Source: Paulinella micropora
Lineage: Eukaryota; Cercozoa; Imbricatea; Euglyphida; Paulinellidae
Reading direction: 5' to 3'
Length of the DNA stretch: 64,000 bases
Assembly (NCBI GenBank): GCA_019918135.1
Contig: WBZZ01006779.1
Coordinates: 42,501-106,500, forward strand
Both the position numbers and the translations under genes were made by a program. The notes beneath the pieces were generated by a model. That model did no database searches. It was not told where the DNA came from and worked only from the letters and a program-made list of their open reading frames with translations. Below, piece after piece: positions 38,590 through 48,150 of the stretch; the stretch's first letter is position 1; every line of letters begins with the position of its first letter.

Positions 38590-39065
38590 GTTAATGCCAA
38601 AGTGCAAGACTTTGTCAAGCTTTTTAATAAAAAATTTCTTTTTTTTGTACTCTCCCCCCGGGGGGTGTGATATGGTCGAATTCGGGAGTGATATGGCTAA
38701 AAAAGGCAGTTCTACCGGGAAAAACTCTGAAGCACTGCCTTTTCCGGCCGTATCAGACAACCGTGCAAAACAGCAAAATTTAGCGCCAAATGAACGGGCC
38801 GCGGGGTTTTAGCGGTCGTTTTCCCGCGGAAGAAACTGCGCGCCAGAATTTTTGTTGTTGCGCAAATGACAAGTTTTTCATACCCCCACTCCCCTTCTCT
38901 TCCCCTCCCCCTCCTCGCTTTCCCCTCCCTTCCCCCCTCCCCCCGCCTTTCTCATACATTCCTTTGCGAACTGAACTTTTTCTCTTTCCCGTTTCTCGAA
39001 TGAAATTTGTCGCCAAATTGTCTGTGTGTATTTCCCCTGAAAACCTACCGGCCTCCCTTTTCTTG
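38590..39065. repeat. Composite repeat A-C-K, copy 2
   Basis: Same block order as at 37240, with a shorter pyrimidine tract. Foldback C2 is at 38667-38756, the GCGCCAAAT site at 38781, and the GTCGCCAAATTG site at about 39009. Confidence 0.8.
38667..38756. repeat. Foldback element C2
   Basis: GTGATATGGCTAAAAAAGGC pairs with GCCTTTTCCGGCCGTATCA. Confidence 0.7.
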
Positions 39066-39215
39066 GAACGAAATTGTTATTAAGATTTCAATCCAGCTTT
39101 GTCTAGTCTAAGAGAATTAAAATTTAATTTCTTTTTTGCGCAACGTTTTCCCCTCGATTTATCTTTTTTGTTCATCCGAGCAATGCAAGCACCAGAAAAC
39201 AAACACGCCCCATCT
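39066..39215. repeat. Family M, copy 1
   Basis: A 145-bp stretch (GAAATTGTTATTAAGATTTC ... GAGCAATGCAAGCA) repeated at 39963-40108 after the next composite repeat. Confidence 0.75.
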
Positions 39216-39244
39216 GCCGTCGAGCTTTAATTCAGCGTACACTG

Positions 39245-39860
39245 CCAAGTGTGAGATTTTGTCGAGCTTTTAATTAAAAAAAATTCTCTTTTTTTTGTAC
39301 TCTCTTGCGGGGCGTGATATAGTCGAATTTTGGAAGTGATATGGCTAAAAGAATGCATTTCTGCCGGGAAAACTCGGCAGCACTGCCTTTTTCGGCCTTA
39401 TCACGTGCCCATGCAAAACAGTAATATTTAGCGCCAAATTAACGGGCCGCACCGGCCTCTTTCCGCGAGGTAACATAAAATGTTTTCCCGCGGAAAAAAC
39501 CGCACGCTAAAAATCTTTTGTTGCGCAAATGACAAGTTTTTCATACCCCCCCCCCCTTGGGAGGAAGGGAAGCGGGAAGAGAAGGGGGAGGGGGGAGACA
39601 AAGAGGGAGGGGGGAGACAAAGGGGGAAGGGGAAGAGAAGGGGAGAGGGGAGAGAAACTGGGGCGCCCCCCGTCCCTTCCCCCTTCCCTTTCCTTCCCCT
39701 TCCCCCCCCCCCCCTCCCTCCCCCCTCCCCTTCCCCTCGCCCTTCTCATACATTCCTTTGCGAACTGGACTTTTCTCTTTCCCTTTTTTGAATGAAATTT
39801 GTCGCCAAATTGTCTGTGTGTGTTTCCCCGGAAAATCTGCCGGCCCCTCTTCTTTAGAAC
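39245..39860. repeat. Composite repeat A-C-K, copy 3
   Basis: Same order as copies 1 and 2; foldback C3 at 39313-39405, GCGCCAAATTAAC site at about 39430, C run and a long GGGAGACAAAG purine tract. Confidence 0.8.
39313..39405. repeat. Foldback element C3
   Basis: GTGATAT...GTGATATGGC and GCACTGCCTTTTTCGGCC then TTATCAC form the inverted ends. Confidence 0.65.
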
Positions 39861-39962
39861 GCAGGGGCCGGCTGGTCTATGTGCACCCTGGTTCTCGTCT
39901 AAAAACCCCACCCGCTTGCGTGGGCTGGAGAGGGGTTATGAGAAAAAAAAGGTTACCCCCGA

Positions 39963-40108
39963 AGAATTGTTATTAAGGTTTCAATCCAGCTTTGTCTAGT
40001 CTAAGAGAATTAACATTTCATTTCTTTTTTGCTCAACGTTTTCCCTGAAAAGTTATTCATTTTTGTTCATCTGAGCAATGCAAGCATCCGAAACCAAACA
40101 TGCCCCAT
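39963..40108. repeat. Family M, copy 2
   Basis: Second copy of the stretch at 39066-39215, about 85-90 percent alike by eye. Confidence 0.75.
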
Positions 40109-41820
40109 CCGCTCAATTTGCAAGCTGAGACGCACGTGTCACGAACGCGGGGAGTCGCGAACACGTTCGACCACCGGGTGCAGGTTCTTTTTCCTAACGG
40201 AGCTCTAGTTCTCAGTACCAAGATTAAAACCTTGTCATGGATTTTTTTATTAATTTTTTTCTGTACATTCCTAGCTGTATTAGTCCAATAAATGCACGTT
40301 TCTTTTTTTATTCAACTTCTAGCATTATCTGCCCCTCTCCTAGTTTTCAGTGTCAGGTGTACGACCGTCGAGCTTTAATTCAGCTTATTCTTTTTCGCAC
40401 TTTCTTGCTGCGCCCCCCCCCCTCCCCTTTCCCTCGCCCGCTCCCCATTCTCAGATGGGAGGCAGGACAGATCGTGCTCCCCCCTCCCCTGCCATTTCTC
40501 TCTCCCTCTCCTAGTTCTCAGTACCAAGTGTAAAACTTTGTCAAGGATTTTTTTATTAAATTTTTTTGTACATTCTTAGCGTCCCCCCGCCCCTCCCCCT
40601 TCCCACTCCCGATTCTCAGACGGGAGAGTAAGACAATTCGTACTTCCTCCTCCCCTACCTCTTCCCTCTCCCGCTCCTAGTTTTCAGTGCCAAGTGTAAG
40701 ACCGTTGAGCTTTAATAAAAAAAAATTGCACTTTCTTGGCGCCCCCCTCTCTCTTTTAAATTTGTCTTGTGCCTCCCTTGAGCTCAGGGGGCTCAGGGAG
40801 CAAAGACGGAGGGGGGGGGGGGAAGGGCGCAGAAGCTACAAAAAACAAATAAATGCATGAAACGCCTCCACTAAGCCCCACCCCCCTCTCTTCCCGTCTC
40901 CCTTGTCGAGACTTTTTTGTTACATTTTTTGTGTACTTTCTTGGCTTCTCAGTGCCAAAGATTAAAATTGTGTCAGGGATTTTCTTATTAGTTTTACATT
41001 CTTAGCGCGCCCCTGCCCTCCCCTTCTCTCTCCCGCTCTCTGTTCTCGGACGGGGAGGGGCACTCCCCCCTCTGGCGCCCCTCTCCCCTCTTCTGTATCC
41101 AAAAATCCTTTCTGCTATCTCCCCTCTCCCCTCCCCTGAGCCCAGGGGGGCTCAAGGAGCAGGGGAAAGGGGGAGGGGGAGGGGAAGGGCGCAGAAGCTA
41201 CAAAAAAAAATACACGAAACTCTTCCTCTAAGCCCCTCCCCCTTCCCCTTTCACATTCATACTTTGCCCTTCGGCGCTCCTCCCCCCTTTCCTTTTTTCT
41301 TTCTCTCCCTGCCCCCTTTCCCCACCCTCCTGCCATTAGTCTTGTCCAAAGAGAAACCTGTTGTCAAGGTTGTCCACCTTTTGTGCTTATATATTCAGTT
41401 GCGGGGTGCAACATGGACGAGACCTGTTCCAGGGCTTCACTTTGTCGAGCTTTAATTCAGCGTAATTTACAAATTCTTGGCGCTCCACTCCTCTCCGCTC
41501 CCCCTTCCCTCTCCCGCTCTCCGTTCTCAGATGATGGGCAAGCACATATCGTGCTTTTCCCTTCCCTGCCTCTTGCCTCTCCCTCTCATAGTCCCAACCT
41601 ACCGGCTCCGGGGCTAGCCAATTAGCTAACTAGTACACGGACAGAGGAGGAGGCGTCTCCCTCCCCCTCTCTTGTGTTAACGGTACTGCGGCAGGTGCGA
41701 CAGTAGGGCGGGGGCTGCTGTTCTCCCCCATTGGCCCTTATCCGCCCCCTCCCCTTGCTCGTCTGTTTCTTTGGTTGTCAGACAAATTTTTTTTTCCTCT
41801 TTTCATATTTTTCATATTTT
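40109..41820. other. Gene-free mosaic with some unique DNA
   Basis: Families A (about 40350, 40688, 41440), B (40217, 40520, 40951), G (40780, 41133) and H (40838, 41190) alternate with C/T tracts. Unique stretches are 40109-40210, 41340-41440 (with a TATA-like CTTATATATTC and an ATG shortly after) and 41590-41770. No convincing gene. Confidence 0.65.
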
Positions 41821-41950
41821 TCTGACCTTGCGCAAGGTGGCCGAGTCATGGCACGGCAGGACGCCGTTGGGGTTGTGAGGCCACTTGCCCCCCTAGCACA
41901 ATGACCACCGCGCCATCCATCCGCCGCAGGGTCGTGCTCGAGCACGGTGC
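41821..41950 (+). repeat. Element E1
   Basis: Full copy of the E family: CCTTGCGCA-GGTGGCCGAG, GGCACGG, GACGCCGT, then CCATCCATCCGCCGCAGG and GAGCACGGTGC. Directly joined to J1. Confidence 0.8.
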
Positions 41951-42056
41951 GCAAGATCTGCGGAAGTATCTGCAGGAATATGAAAAGTGGAAAAGAAAGT
42001 TTTCTTCGGAACGCGTCTGCACGCGCAAACAAGGGACGAGAGGAGGGGGAGGATAG
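41901..42056 (+). other. Coding-like 51-codon frame across elements E1 and J1
   Basis: ATG 41901 to TAG 42054-42056. The frame crosses the E-J joint and contains SIRRRVVLEHGAQDLRKYL then QEYEKWKRKF and ERVCTRKQG. Other J copies at 42220 and 50232 keep the same frame despite base changes or an in-frame insertion. It may be a fossil of a lost gene spread with the repeat; as a gene in its own right it is doubtful. Confidence 0.4.
41951..42040 (+). repeat. Element J1
   Basis: GCAAGATCTGCGGAAGTATC through GAACGCGTCTGCACGCGC; further copies at 42220, 43088, 46700, 50232, 51091 and 63838. Confidence 0.8.
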
Positions 42057-42117
42057 CAGGGGGAACAGAGGGACGAGAGAGGGGACGGGGATGGAGAGCA
42101 CAACCCGCCCCTCCCTG

Positions 42118-42200
42118 TACACGTTCTCAGTGCCAATATTAAAATTTTTTCTTTTAGTAATTTCTTTTCGCGTGATTTTTCTTGTACACCGGCGAAGCGC
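42118..42200 (+). repeat. Family B copy with GTACACCGGCGAAGCG end
   Basis: AGTGCCAATATTAAAATTTT start; its right end CACCGGCGAAGCGCGCC is the variant B end also seen near 45440, 46370, 52380, 52945, 62545. Confidence 0.65.
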
Positions 42201-42219
42201 GCCCCTGCCTCTTCCCTCT

Positions 42220-42306
42220 GCAAGATCTGCGGAAATATCTGCAGGAATATGAAAAGTGGAAAAGAATTTTTTTGGAACGCGTTTGCACACGCAAACATGG
42301 GACGAT
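42220..42306 (+). repeat. Element J2
   Basis: Keeps the LRKYLQEYEKWKR frame and continues FLERVCTRK without a stop. Confidence 0.75.
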
Positions 42307-42476
42307 GAGAGGGGAAAGATAGCAGTGGATAGGGGGAACAGAAGGACGAGAGGGAGCACACCCCGCCCCCTTCTTCCCCCCTTCCTCTTTCTCCCTCCTT
42401 CCCCCTTTCTTTTTCCCCTCCCCGTCTGTTCCCTTTGTTGTCGGACAAAAAATTCTTTTTCCTCTTTTCATATTTT

Positions 42477-42604
42477 TCTGACCTTGCGCACGGTGGTCGA
42501 GCCATGGCACGGACAGGATACTTTCGGGGTAGTGAGGCCCCTGTCCTCCTGGCACATTGACCACCGCCCATCCATTCGCCGCAGGTCGTGCTGGAGCACG
42601 GTGC
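42477..42604 (+). repeat. Element E2
   Basis: Full E copy; here the usual CCTAGCAC is CCTGGCAC, so the frame reads SSWHIDHRPSIRRR without a stop. Confidence 0.8.
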
Positions 42605-42629
42605 TCTGCTCTTAGTTTTCAGTGCCCGA

Positions 42630-42970
42630 GTATACGACCGTCGAGCTTTAATTCAGCGTAAATTACGTTTTCCTGGCGCGGCCTCTGCCCTTTCCCTCTC
42701 CCTCTCCCTATTCTCAGTGCCAGGATTGAAATCTTGTCAGTAAAACTTTTTATTAAATTTTTTTGTAAATTTTTAGCGCGCCCCTGCCCTACCCTCCCTC
42801 TCCCGCTCCCGCTCTCTGCTCAGACGGGGGACTAGACAATTCGTGCTCTCCCCCTCCCTTCCCTCTGCCTCTTCTTCTCTCCCCTCTACTCCCTCCCCCC
42901 TTCTTCCCTCGTCTGTTTTTTTTGTTGTCGGGCAAAACAAATTTTTCTTTTCCTCTTTTCATATTTCCGC
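42630..42970. repeat. A, B and C/T filler
   Basis: Family A at 42630-42680, B at 42716-42785, then C/T tract and TTGTTGTCGGGCAAAA. No gene. Confidence 0.65.
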
Positions 42971-42971
42971 A

Positions 42972-43055
42972 GGTCTTGCGCACAGTGGCCGAGCTATGGC
43001 ACGGACAGAACACCGTCGAGCTTTAATTCAGCGTAAATTACATTTTCTTGGCGCG
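42972..43055 (+). repeat. Chimeric E3-A element
   Basis: The left third of E (TTGCGCACAGTGGCCGAGC, ATGGCACGGACAG) joins family A at ACCGTCGAGCTTTAATTC. Confidence 0.75.
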
Positions 43056-43085
43056 CCCCTGCTCCTCCTTCCCTGCCTCTCCCGT

Positions 43086-43172
43086 CTGCAAGGATATGCG
43101 GAAATATCTATAGGAATATGAAAAGTGGAAAGCAACCATTTTTTTTGGAACGCGTTTGCACGCGCTCTGAGG
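43086..43172 (+). repeat. Element J3
   Basis: Variant AAGGATATGCGGAAATATCT; frame interrupted by TAG. Confidence 0.75.
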
Positions 43173-43194
43173 AGGGACGAGGGGAGGGGGGGAG

Positions 43195-43580
43195 GAATAA
43201 GCAGAGGACAAAGGTGAGAGGGGCGACGAAGGTGAGAGGGGAAACGAAAGTGAGAGGGGCGACGAGAGTGAGAGGGAGGGGGAGGACGTCTTCCTCACGG
43301 CGGCCCAGCTGAGCGTCTGTGGGGAATTTTCTTTTTGCGCAAGTAGATTTTGGCGCCAAATTGGCGCTTACGGCTGTTTCCCCGGGAAAGCTAAGACGTA
43401 CTGCCTGGCTGGAGCATATCACGCACCTACCTCCGGACGGCACAATTTGGCGCCAAATTTAGCAGGGGCCGTTCCGGAGGCTAGCAGAGAAATCGGACGT
43501 TTTCCCGCGGGGGAGAAACCCGCGGGCCTTTTACTCACACGAAAATGTTTTTCGGCCCTCTCACCTTCCCTAGAGGCAGG
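43195..43580 (+). repeat. Module D1: 18-bp minisatellite and palindromic GGCGCC sites
   Basis: About four units of GAGAGGGGCGACGAAGGT type, then GGACGTCTTCCTCACGGCGG, TTTTGGCGCCAAATTGGCGC (about 43348-43367), TTCCCCGGGAAAGC, and AATTTGGCGCCAAATTTAGC (about 43442-43461). TTTGGCGCCAAA fits the E2F consensus TTTSSCGC on both strands. Confidence 0.75.
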
Positions 43581-43585
43581 GAGGT

Positions 43586-43960
43586 GCAGAGCAAAGGGGA
43601 GCGGGGCGACAAAGGTGAGAGGGGCGACAAAGGTGAGCGGGGCGACAAAGGTGAGAGGGGCGACGAAGGTGAGAGGGGCGACGAAAGTGAGAGGGGCGAC
43701 GAAAGTGAGAGGGGCGACGAGAGTGAGAGGGGCGACGAGAGTGAGAGGGAAGGGGAGGACGTCTTCCTCACGGCGGCCCAGCCGAGCGTCTGTGTGGGAT
43801 TTTCTTTTTGCGCAAGTAGATTTCGGCGCCAAATTGGCGCTTGCGGCTGTTTCCCCGGGAAGGCTAAGACGTACTGCCCGGCCGGACCGTATCACGCACC
43901 CTACCTCCGGACTGCACAATTTGGCGTCAAATTTAGCTGGGGCCGTTCCGGAGGATCAAG
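43586..43960 (+). repeat. Module D2
   Basis: About nine 18-bp units (43598-43756), then the same right flank as D1 with GGCGCCAAATTGGCGC near 43825 and TTTGGCGTCAAATTT near 43918. All frames stay open through the 18-bp repeat, which gives collagen-like or Lys/Arg-rich but non-credible proteins. Confidence 0.75.
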
Positions 43961-44062
43961 GAGCAGGGGGGGGGAGGGGGGAGGGGAAGAGCGCAGAAGC
44001 TGCAAAAGAAATAAATACATGCAACGCCTCCACTAAACCCCTCCCCTCTGTTCATATTTTTC

Positions 44063-44193
44063 TGACCCTGCGCACAGTGGGCGAGCTATGGCACGGACAG
44101 GACGCCGTCGGGGTAGTGAGGCTCTTGTCCTCCTAGCACATTGACCACCGCCCATCCATCCATTCGCCGCAGGGTCGTGCTGGAGCACGGTGC
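44063..44193 (+). repeat. Element E4
   Basis: Full E copy, followed by family A at about 44200. Confidence 0.8.
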
Positions 44194-44254
44194 CCCGAGA
44201 GTAAGACCGTCGAGCTTTAATTCAGCGTATTCTTTTTCGCACTCTCTTGGCGCG

Positions 44255-44358
44255 CGAGTAGAGCACAGACGGTGCCGGCCAGGGTTCTAACAAAGGCTAC
44301 CGCAGCGACATGACGTGGGCCGGATGCTGCGGCAGCCTGAGGGTGCCGTTGCAAGTGT
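44255..44358 (+). repeat. Element F1
   Basis: GAGCACAGACGGTGCCGGCC, GGCTACCGCAG, ATGACGTGGGCCGGATGCTG, then GAGGGTGCCGTTGCAAGTG; sandwiched between two A copies. Confidence 0.8.
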
Positions 44359-45124
44359 CTAGTGTAAGACTTTGTCGAGTTTTAATTCAGCGTAGACTTT
44401 TCTTGCACTTTCTTGGCGCCCTACTCCCCCTGCCCCTTCCCTACCCTTCTTTCTCTCTCTCTCTCTCTTGGTTCTCAGTGCCAAGATTAAAACCTTGTCA
44501 GGGATTTTTTTTTGTGTGATTTTTCTCGTATATTCTTAGCGCGCCCCTACCCTCTCCCTTCCCTCTCCCACTCCCTGTTCTCAGAGGGGGGACTAAGACA
44601 ATTCGTGCTCTCCCCCTCCCCCCTCTCCTGCCTCTTCTTCTCTCCCCTCTACTCCACCCCCCCCCCCCCGAGCCCGGGGGGGCTCAAAGAGTAGGGGGCA
44701 AAACTGACAAAAAAAACTAAGATGGCATTGACCCCGTGCCGGGGCGCCCCCCCTTTCCCTCTGTATTGAGAAATCCTTTCTGCCACCCTCCCCTGAGCCC
44801 AGGGGGCTCAAGGAGCAAGGGGGGGGGAAGGGGCGCGCTAAGAATGGCGCAGAAGCTACAAACAAAATAAATACATGCAACGCCTCCACTAACCCTTTCC
44901 CCCTGTGCCGGGCGCTTTTCCCCCTTCCCTCTTAGGGGAAAGATAGATTAAATCCTCCCCGGCCCCCTCTCCTCTTAGTTTTCAGTGCCAAAATTACAAC
45001 TTTGTCACGGATTTTTTTAATTTTTTTTTTTGTACACCGGCGAAGCGTGCCCCCTTCTTCCCTTCCCCCGTCTGTTCCCTTTGTTGTCGGGCAAAAAAAA
45101 TTTCCGCAGATCTTTTCATATTTG
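44359..45124. repeat. Mosaic of A, B, G and H
   Basis: A at 44352-44421, B at 44478-44545, G at 44672 and 44793, H at 44846-44900, B-like at about 44983. Nearly the same order and sequence recurs at 51770-52395, so this is a segmental duplicate. No gene. Confidence 0.7.
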
Positions 45125-45257
45125 TCTGACCTTGCGCACGGTGGCTGAGCTATGGCACGGACAGGATGCCGTCGGGGTAAGTGAGGGGCTCTTGTCCTCC
45201 TAGCACATTGACCACCGCCCATCCATTCGCCGCAGGGTCGTGCTGGAAGCACGGTGC
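45125..45257 (+). repeat. Element E5
   Basis: Full E copy, then family A at 45270. Confidence 0.8.
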
Positions 45258-45919
45258 CCCGCTCCTAGTTTTCAGTGCCCAAGTGTACGACCGTCGAGTT
45301 TAATTCAGCGTGGACTTTTCTTGCACTTTCTTGGCGCCTTACTCCCCCTGTCCCTTCCCTTTCCTTCTCCCTCTCTTGGTTCTCAGTGCCAAGATTAAAA
45401 CTTTGTCAGTGATTTTTTTTTGCGTGATTTTTCTTGTATACCGGCGAAGCGCGCCCCTACCCTCTCCCTCTCCCTAATCTCAGATGGGGGACCAAGACAA
45501 TTCGTGCTCTCCCCCCCCCCCCCCTCCCCTGCCTCTTCCTCTCTCTCTACCCCTCCCTTCCCTGAGCCCGGGGGGCTCAAAGAGTAGGGAGCAAAACTGA
45601 CAAAAAAACTAAGATGGCACTGACCTCGTGCCGGGGCGCCCCCCCCCCCCCCTCTGTATCCAGAAATCCTTTCTGCCACCCTCCCCTGAGCCCAGGGGAG
45701 GGGAAAGAGAAGGGTGAATGGCGCAGAAGCTACAAACGAAATAAATACATGCAACGCCTCCACTAATCCCCCCGGCCCCTTTCTCTCTCTGTTTTCAGTG
45801 CCAAGATTACAGCTTTGTCATGGATTTTTTTTGATTTCTTTTACATTTCTTAGCGCGCCCCTGCCCTCCCTCTCGCTCCCTCCCCCCTTTCTTCCCTCCG
45901 TGTTCCCTTTGCTGTTGGG
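45258..45919. repeat. Mosaic of A, B, G and H
   Basis: A 45270-45335, B 45386-45455, G 45562 and 45687, H 45720-45770, B 45800-45858. No gene. Confidence 0.7.
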
Positions 45920-46037
45920 CACGGTGGCCGAGCTATGGCGCGAGCAGGACGCCGTCGGGGGTAGTGAGGCTTTTGTCCTTCTAGCACATTAACCACCGCC
46001 CATCCATCCGCCGCAGGGTCGTGCTGGAGCATGGTGC
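45920..46037 (+). repeat. Element E6
   Basis: E copy lacking the first bases; joined through CCCCTGAGTGTAAGACCG to family A. Confidence 0.75.
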
Positions 46038-46567
46038 CCCTGAGTGTAAGACCGTCAAGCTTTAATTCAGCGTATTCTTTTTCGCACTCTCTTGGCGCCC
46101 CCCCCCTCCCCCCCTTTCCCCTTTACATTTGTCTTGTGCCTCCCCCCTCCCCCCTCTACCCCTACCCCCCCTGAGCCCATAGCGGGGCACTTCCCCTTTC
46201 CCTCTGTATTCTCAAATTCTTTCTGCCACCCTCCCCCCTTCCCTCTTACCGACGGGGGGATGGGGGGAAGATAGATTGATCCTCCCGGCCCTTTTCTCTC
46301 TTAGTTTTCAGTGCCGAAAATTAAAACTTTGTCAAGGATTTCTTTTTTCGCGTGATTTTTTTACACCGGCGAAGCGTGCCCCTGCCCTCCCTCTTCCCGC
46401 TCCCACTCCTGATTCTCAGACAGTGAGGAGGGACGGGGGGGGGGGTGGGTGGGAGGCACATTCAGCCCCCTTCTTCCCCCCGTCCTCTTCTTCCCTCCCT
46501 TCTTTCCCCCCGCCTGTTCCCTTTGTTGTCGGGCAAAAAAAAAGTTTTTTTTCTTTTTTCATATTTT
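46038..46567. repeat. Mosaic of A and B with C/T filler
   Basis: A 46040-46100, B 46313-46380; parallel to 52690-52960. No gene. Confidence 0.7.
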
Positions 46568-46776
46568 TCTGACCTTGCGCACGGTGGCCGAGCCATGGCA
46601 CAAACAGGACGCCGTCTGGGTAGTGAGGCTTTTGTCCTCCTAGCACATTGACCACCGCCCATCCATGCGCCGCAGGGTCGTGCCGGGGCACGTCGAGCAA
46701 GATCCGCGGAAATAGGAAAATATGAAAAGTGGAAAAAAAATCGGAACGCGTTTACACGCGCAAACAAGGGACAAAG
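46568..46776 (+). repeat. Elements E7 and J4 joined
   Basis: E (46568-46697) runs directly into a J copy (GAGCAAGATCCGCGGAAATA, then ATATGAAAAGTGGAAAAAAA), the second clear E-J joint. Confidence 0.75.
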
Positions 46777-46890
46777 GCAGGGGGGGGGGGGTGATAGCAG
46801 GGGACAAGGGGAACAGAGGGACGAGGGGCTGTCTGTTTCCTTTGTTTTCGGACAAAAAGATTTCCGCAGATCTTTTCATATTCCCGCGGA

Positions 46891-46975
46891 TCTTGCACAC
46901 GGTGGCCAAGCCATGGCACTGATAGGACGCCGTCGAGCTTTAATTTAGCGTAAATTACAATTTTTTAGCGCGGCA
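46891..46975 (+). repeat. Chimeric E8-A element
   Basis: Left part of E switches to A at GACGCCGTCGAGCTTTAATT. Confidence 0.75.
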
Positions 46976-47339
46976 CCCTCCCCCTTTTCACTCCCGCTCC
47001 CGTACCCCAACGAGGCCCCCTTCCACACTAGCCAGCCGAAACAGACTGCACAAATGTTCATTCGCTTCGTTCAGCAAGGCGCCGGCGGCCTGTACGAGAA
47101 AAAAATTAATAAAAATCCCTAACGAAATTTTAATCTTGGCACTGCAAACTAGTAGAGGAAGAGGCGGGGAGGCTGACACTTGTTGCTCGTTGGGCGGGCA
47201 TTTGATGGCAAGATGTACATAAATCGTTTGGTCTGTGTGCTTTCTGTCCGTCATTTTCTTGGTTCTTTAATCTTCCCCCCTCTGTTGCATTTGTTCAGGC
47301 ATGAAAATGCAAAAAAAGAATACGCTGAATCAAAGCTCG
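46976..47339. other. Mostly unique gene-free DNA with a reversed B and A copy
   Basis: Reverse B at 47097-47145 and reverse A at 47305-47350. The rest (46990-47090, 47150-47300) is not repeated elsewhere in the window; an 88-codon minus-strand frame (46988-47254) crosses the B copy and is not credible. Confidence 0.6.
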
Positions 47340-47790
47340 ACAAGGTCTTATAGGTCGAACTTTGGGAGTGATATGGCTAACAAAGGCAGTTTCTATAAAG
47401 TACTGCCTTTTCCGGCCATACCACCCCCATTGCAGAACAGCAAAATTTAGCGCCAAATTCGGCTGGGGGCCGCTCCGGTCTCTTTCCGCGGGGTTTTAGC
47501 GGTCGTTTTCCCGCGCAAGAAAAACCGCGCGCCAAAATTTTTTTTGTTGCGCAAATGACAAGTTTTTCATAGTACCCCCCCCCCCTTCGGGGGGAAGAGG
47601 GAGCGGCAAGAGAAGGGGGAGGGGGGAGAGAAAGGGGAAGGGGAAGAGAAGGAGGAAGGGAGGGGGAGGGAGGAGGGGCGTTCCCTGTCTTCCCCCCCCC
47701 CCCCTTTCCCCCCCGCAATTCCTTTGCGAACTGAACTGTTTCTGTTTCCCCGGAAAAACAACCGTAGGCGCCAATTTAGCGCCAAATTCT
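47340..47790. repeat. Composite repeat A-C-K, copy 4
   Basis: Foldback C4 at 47349-47423, GCGCCAAATTCGG near 47450, K block and C run with GGGGGG, then CAATTCCTTTGCGAACTGAA, but without the left A element in forward sense. Confidence 0.75.
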
Positions 47791-48085
47791 ACTTGCGCGA
47801 AAGAAAATCCCACACAGACACCCAAACGCCGCCGTGTGGAAGACGTCCTCCCCCTCCCCTCTCCCTTGCGTCGCCCCTCTCCCTTGCGTCGCCCCTCTTA
47901 CCTTTGTCGTCTTGTTCTGTCACTCCCCCACCGTCAGGGAAGGGGAGAGGGGGAGGCAAGAGGGCCGAAAACATTTCGTGCGAGTAAAAAAAAAGGCGTA
48001 CCGTTTCTCTCCGCAGGAAAACGTCGGGTTTCTCTGCTAGTCTCCGGAACGGCCGGTTCATTTAGCGCCAAATGGTGCCGTCCGG
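47745..48085 (-). repeat. Module D3, reverse orientation
   Basis: Reverse copy of the D flank: AATTTAGCGCCAAATTCTAC, then AAGACGTCCTCC, two 18-bp-like units (TCTCCCTTGCGTCGCCCC) and GTTTCTCCGC to GTCCGGA. Confidence 0.65.
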
Positions 48086-48150
48086 ACAAAAGTTATTAAA
48101 CAAAGTATTCAAGAATGTTTTTTTAATAATTGTTGCTACGAGCAGATCTT

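Noticed and set aside
43447-44136. Collagen-like GERGDK or GATKVR frames in the 18-bp minisatellite
   Set aside because: All frames are open because the unit is 18 bp; no start context and no conserved ends shared between copies.
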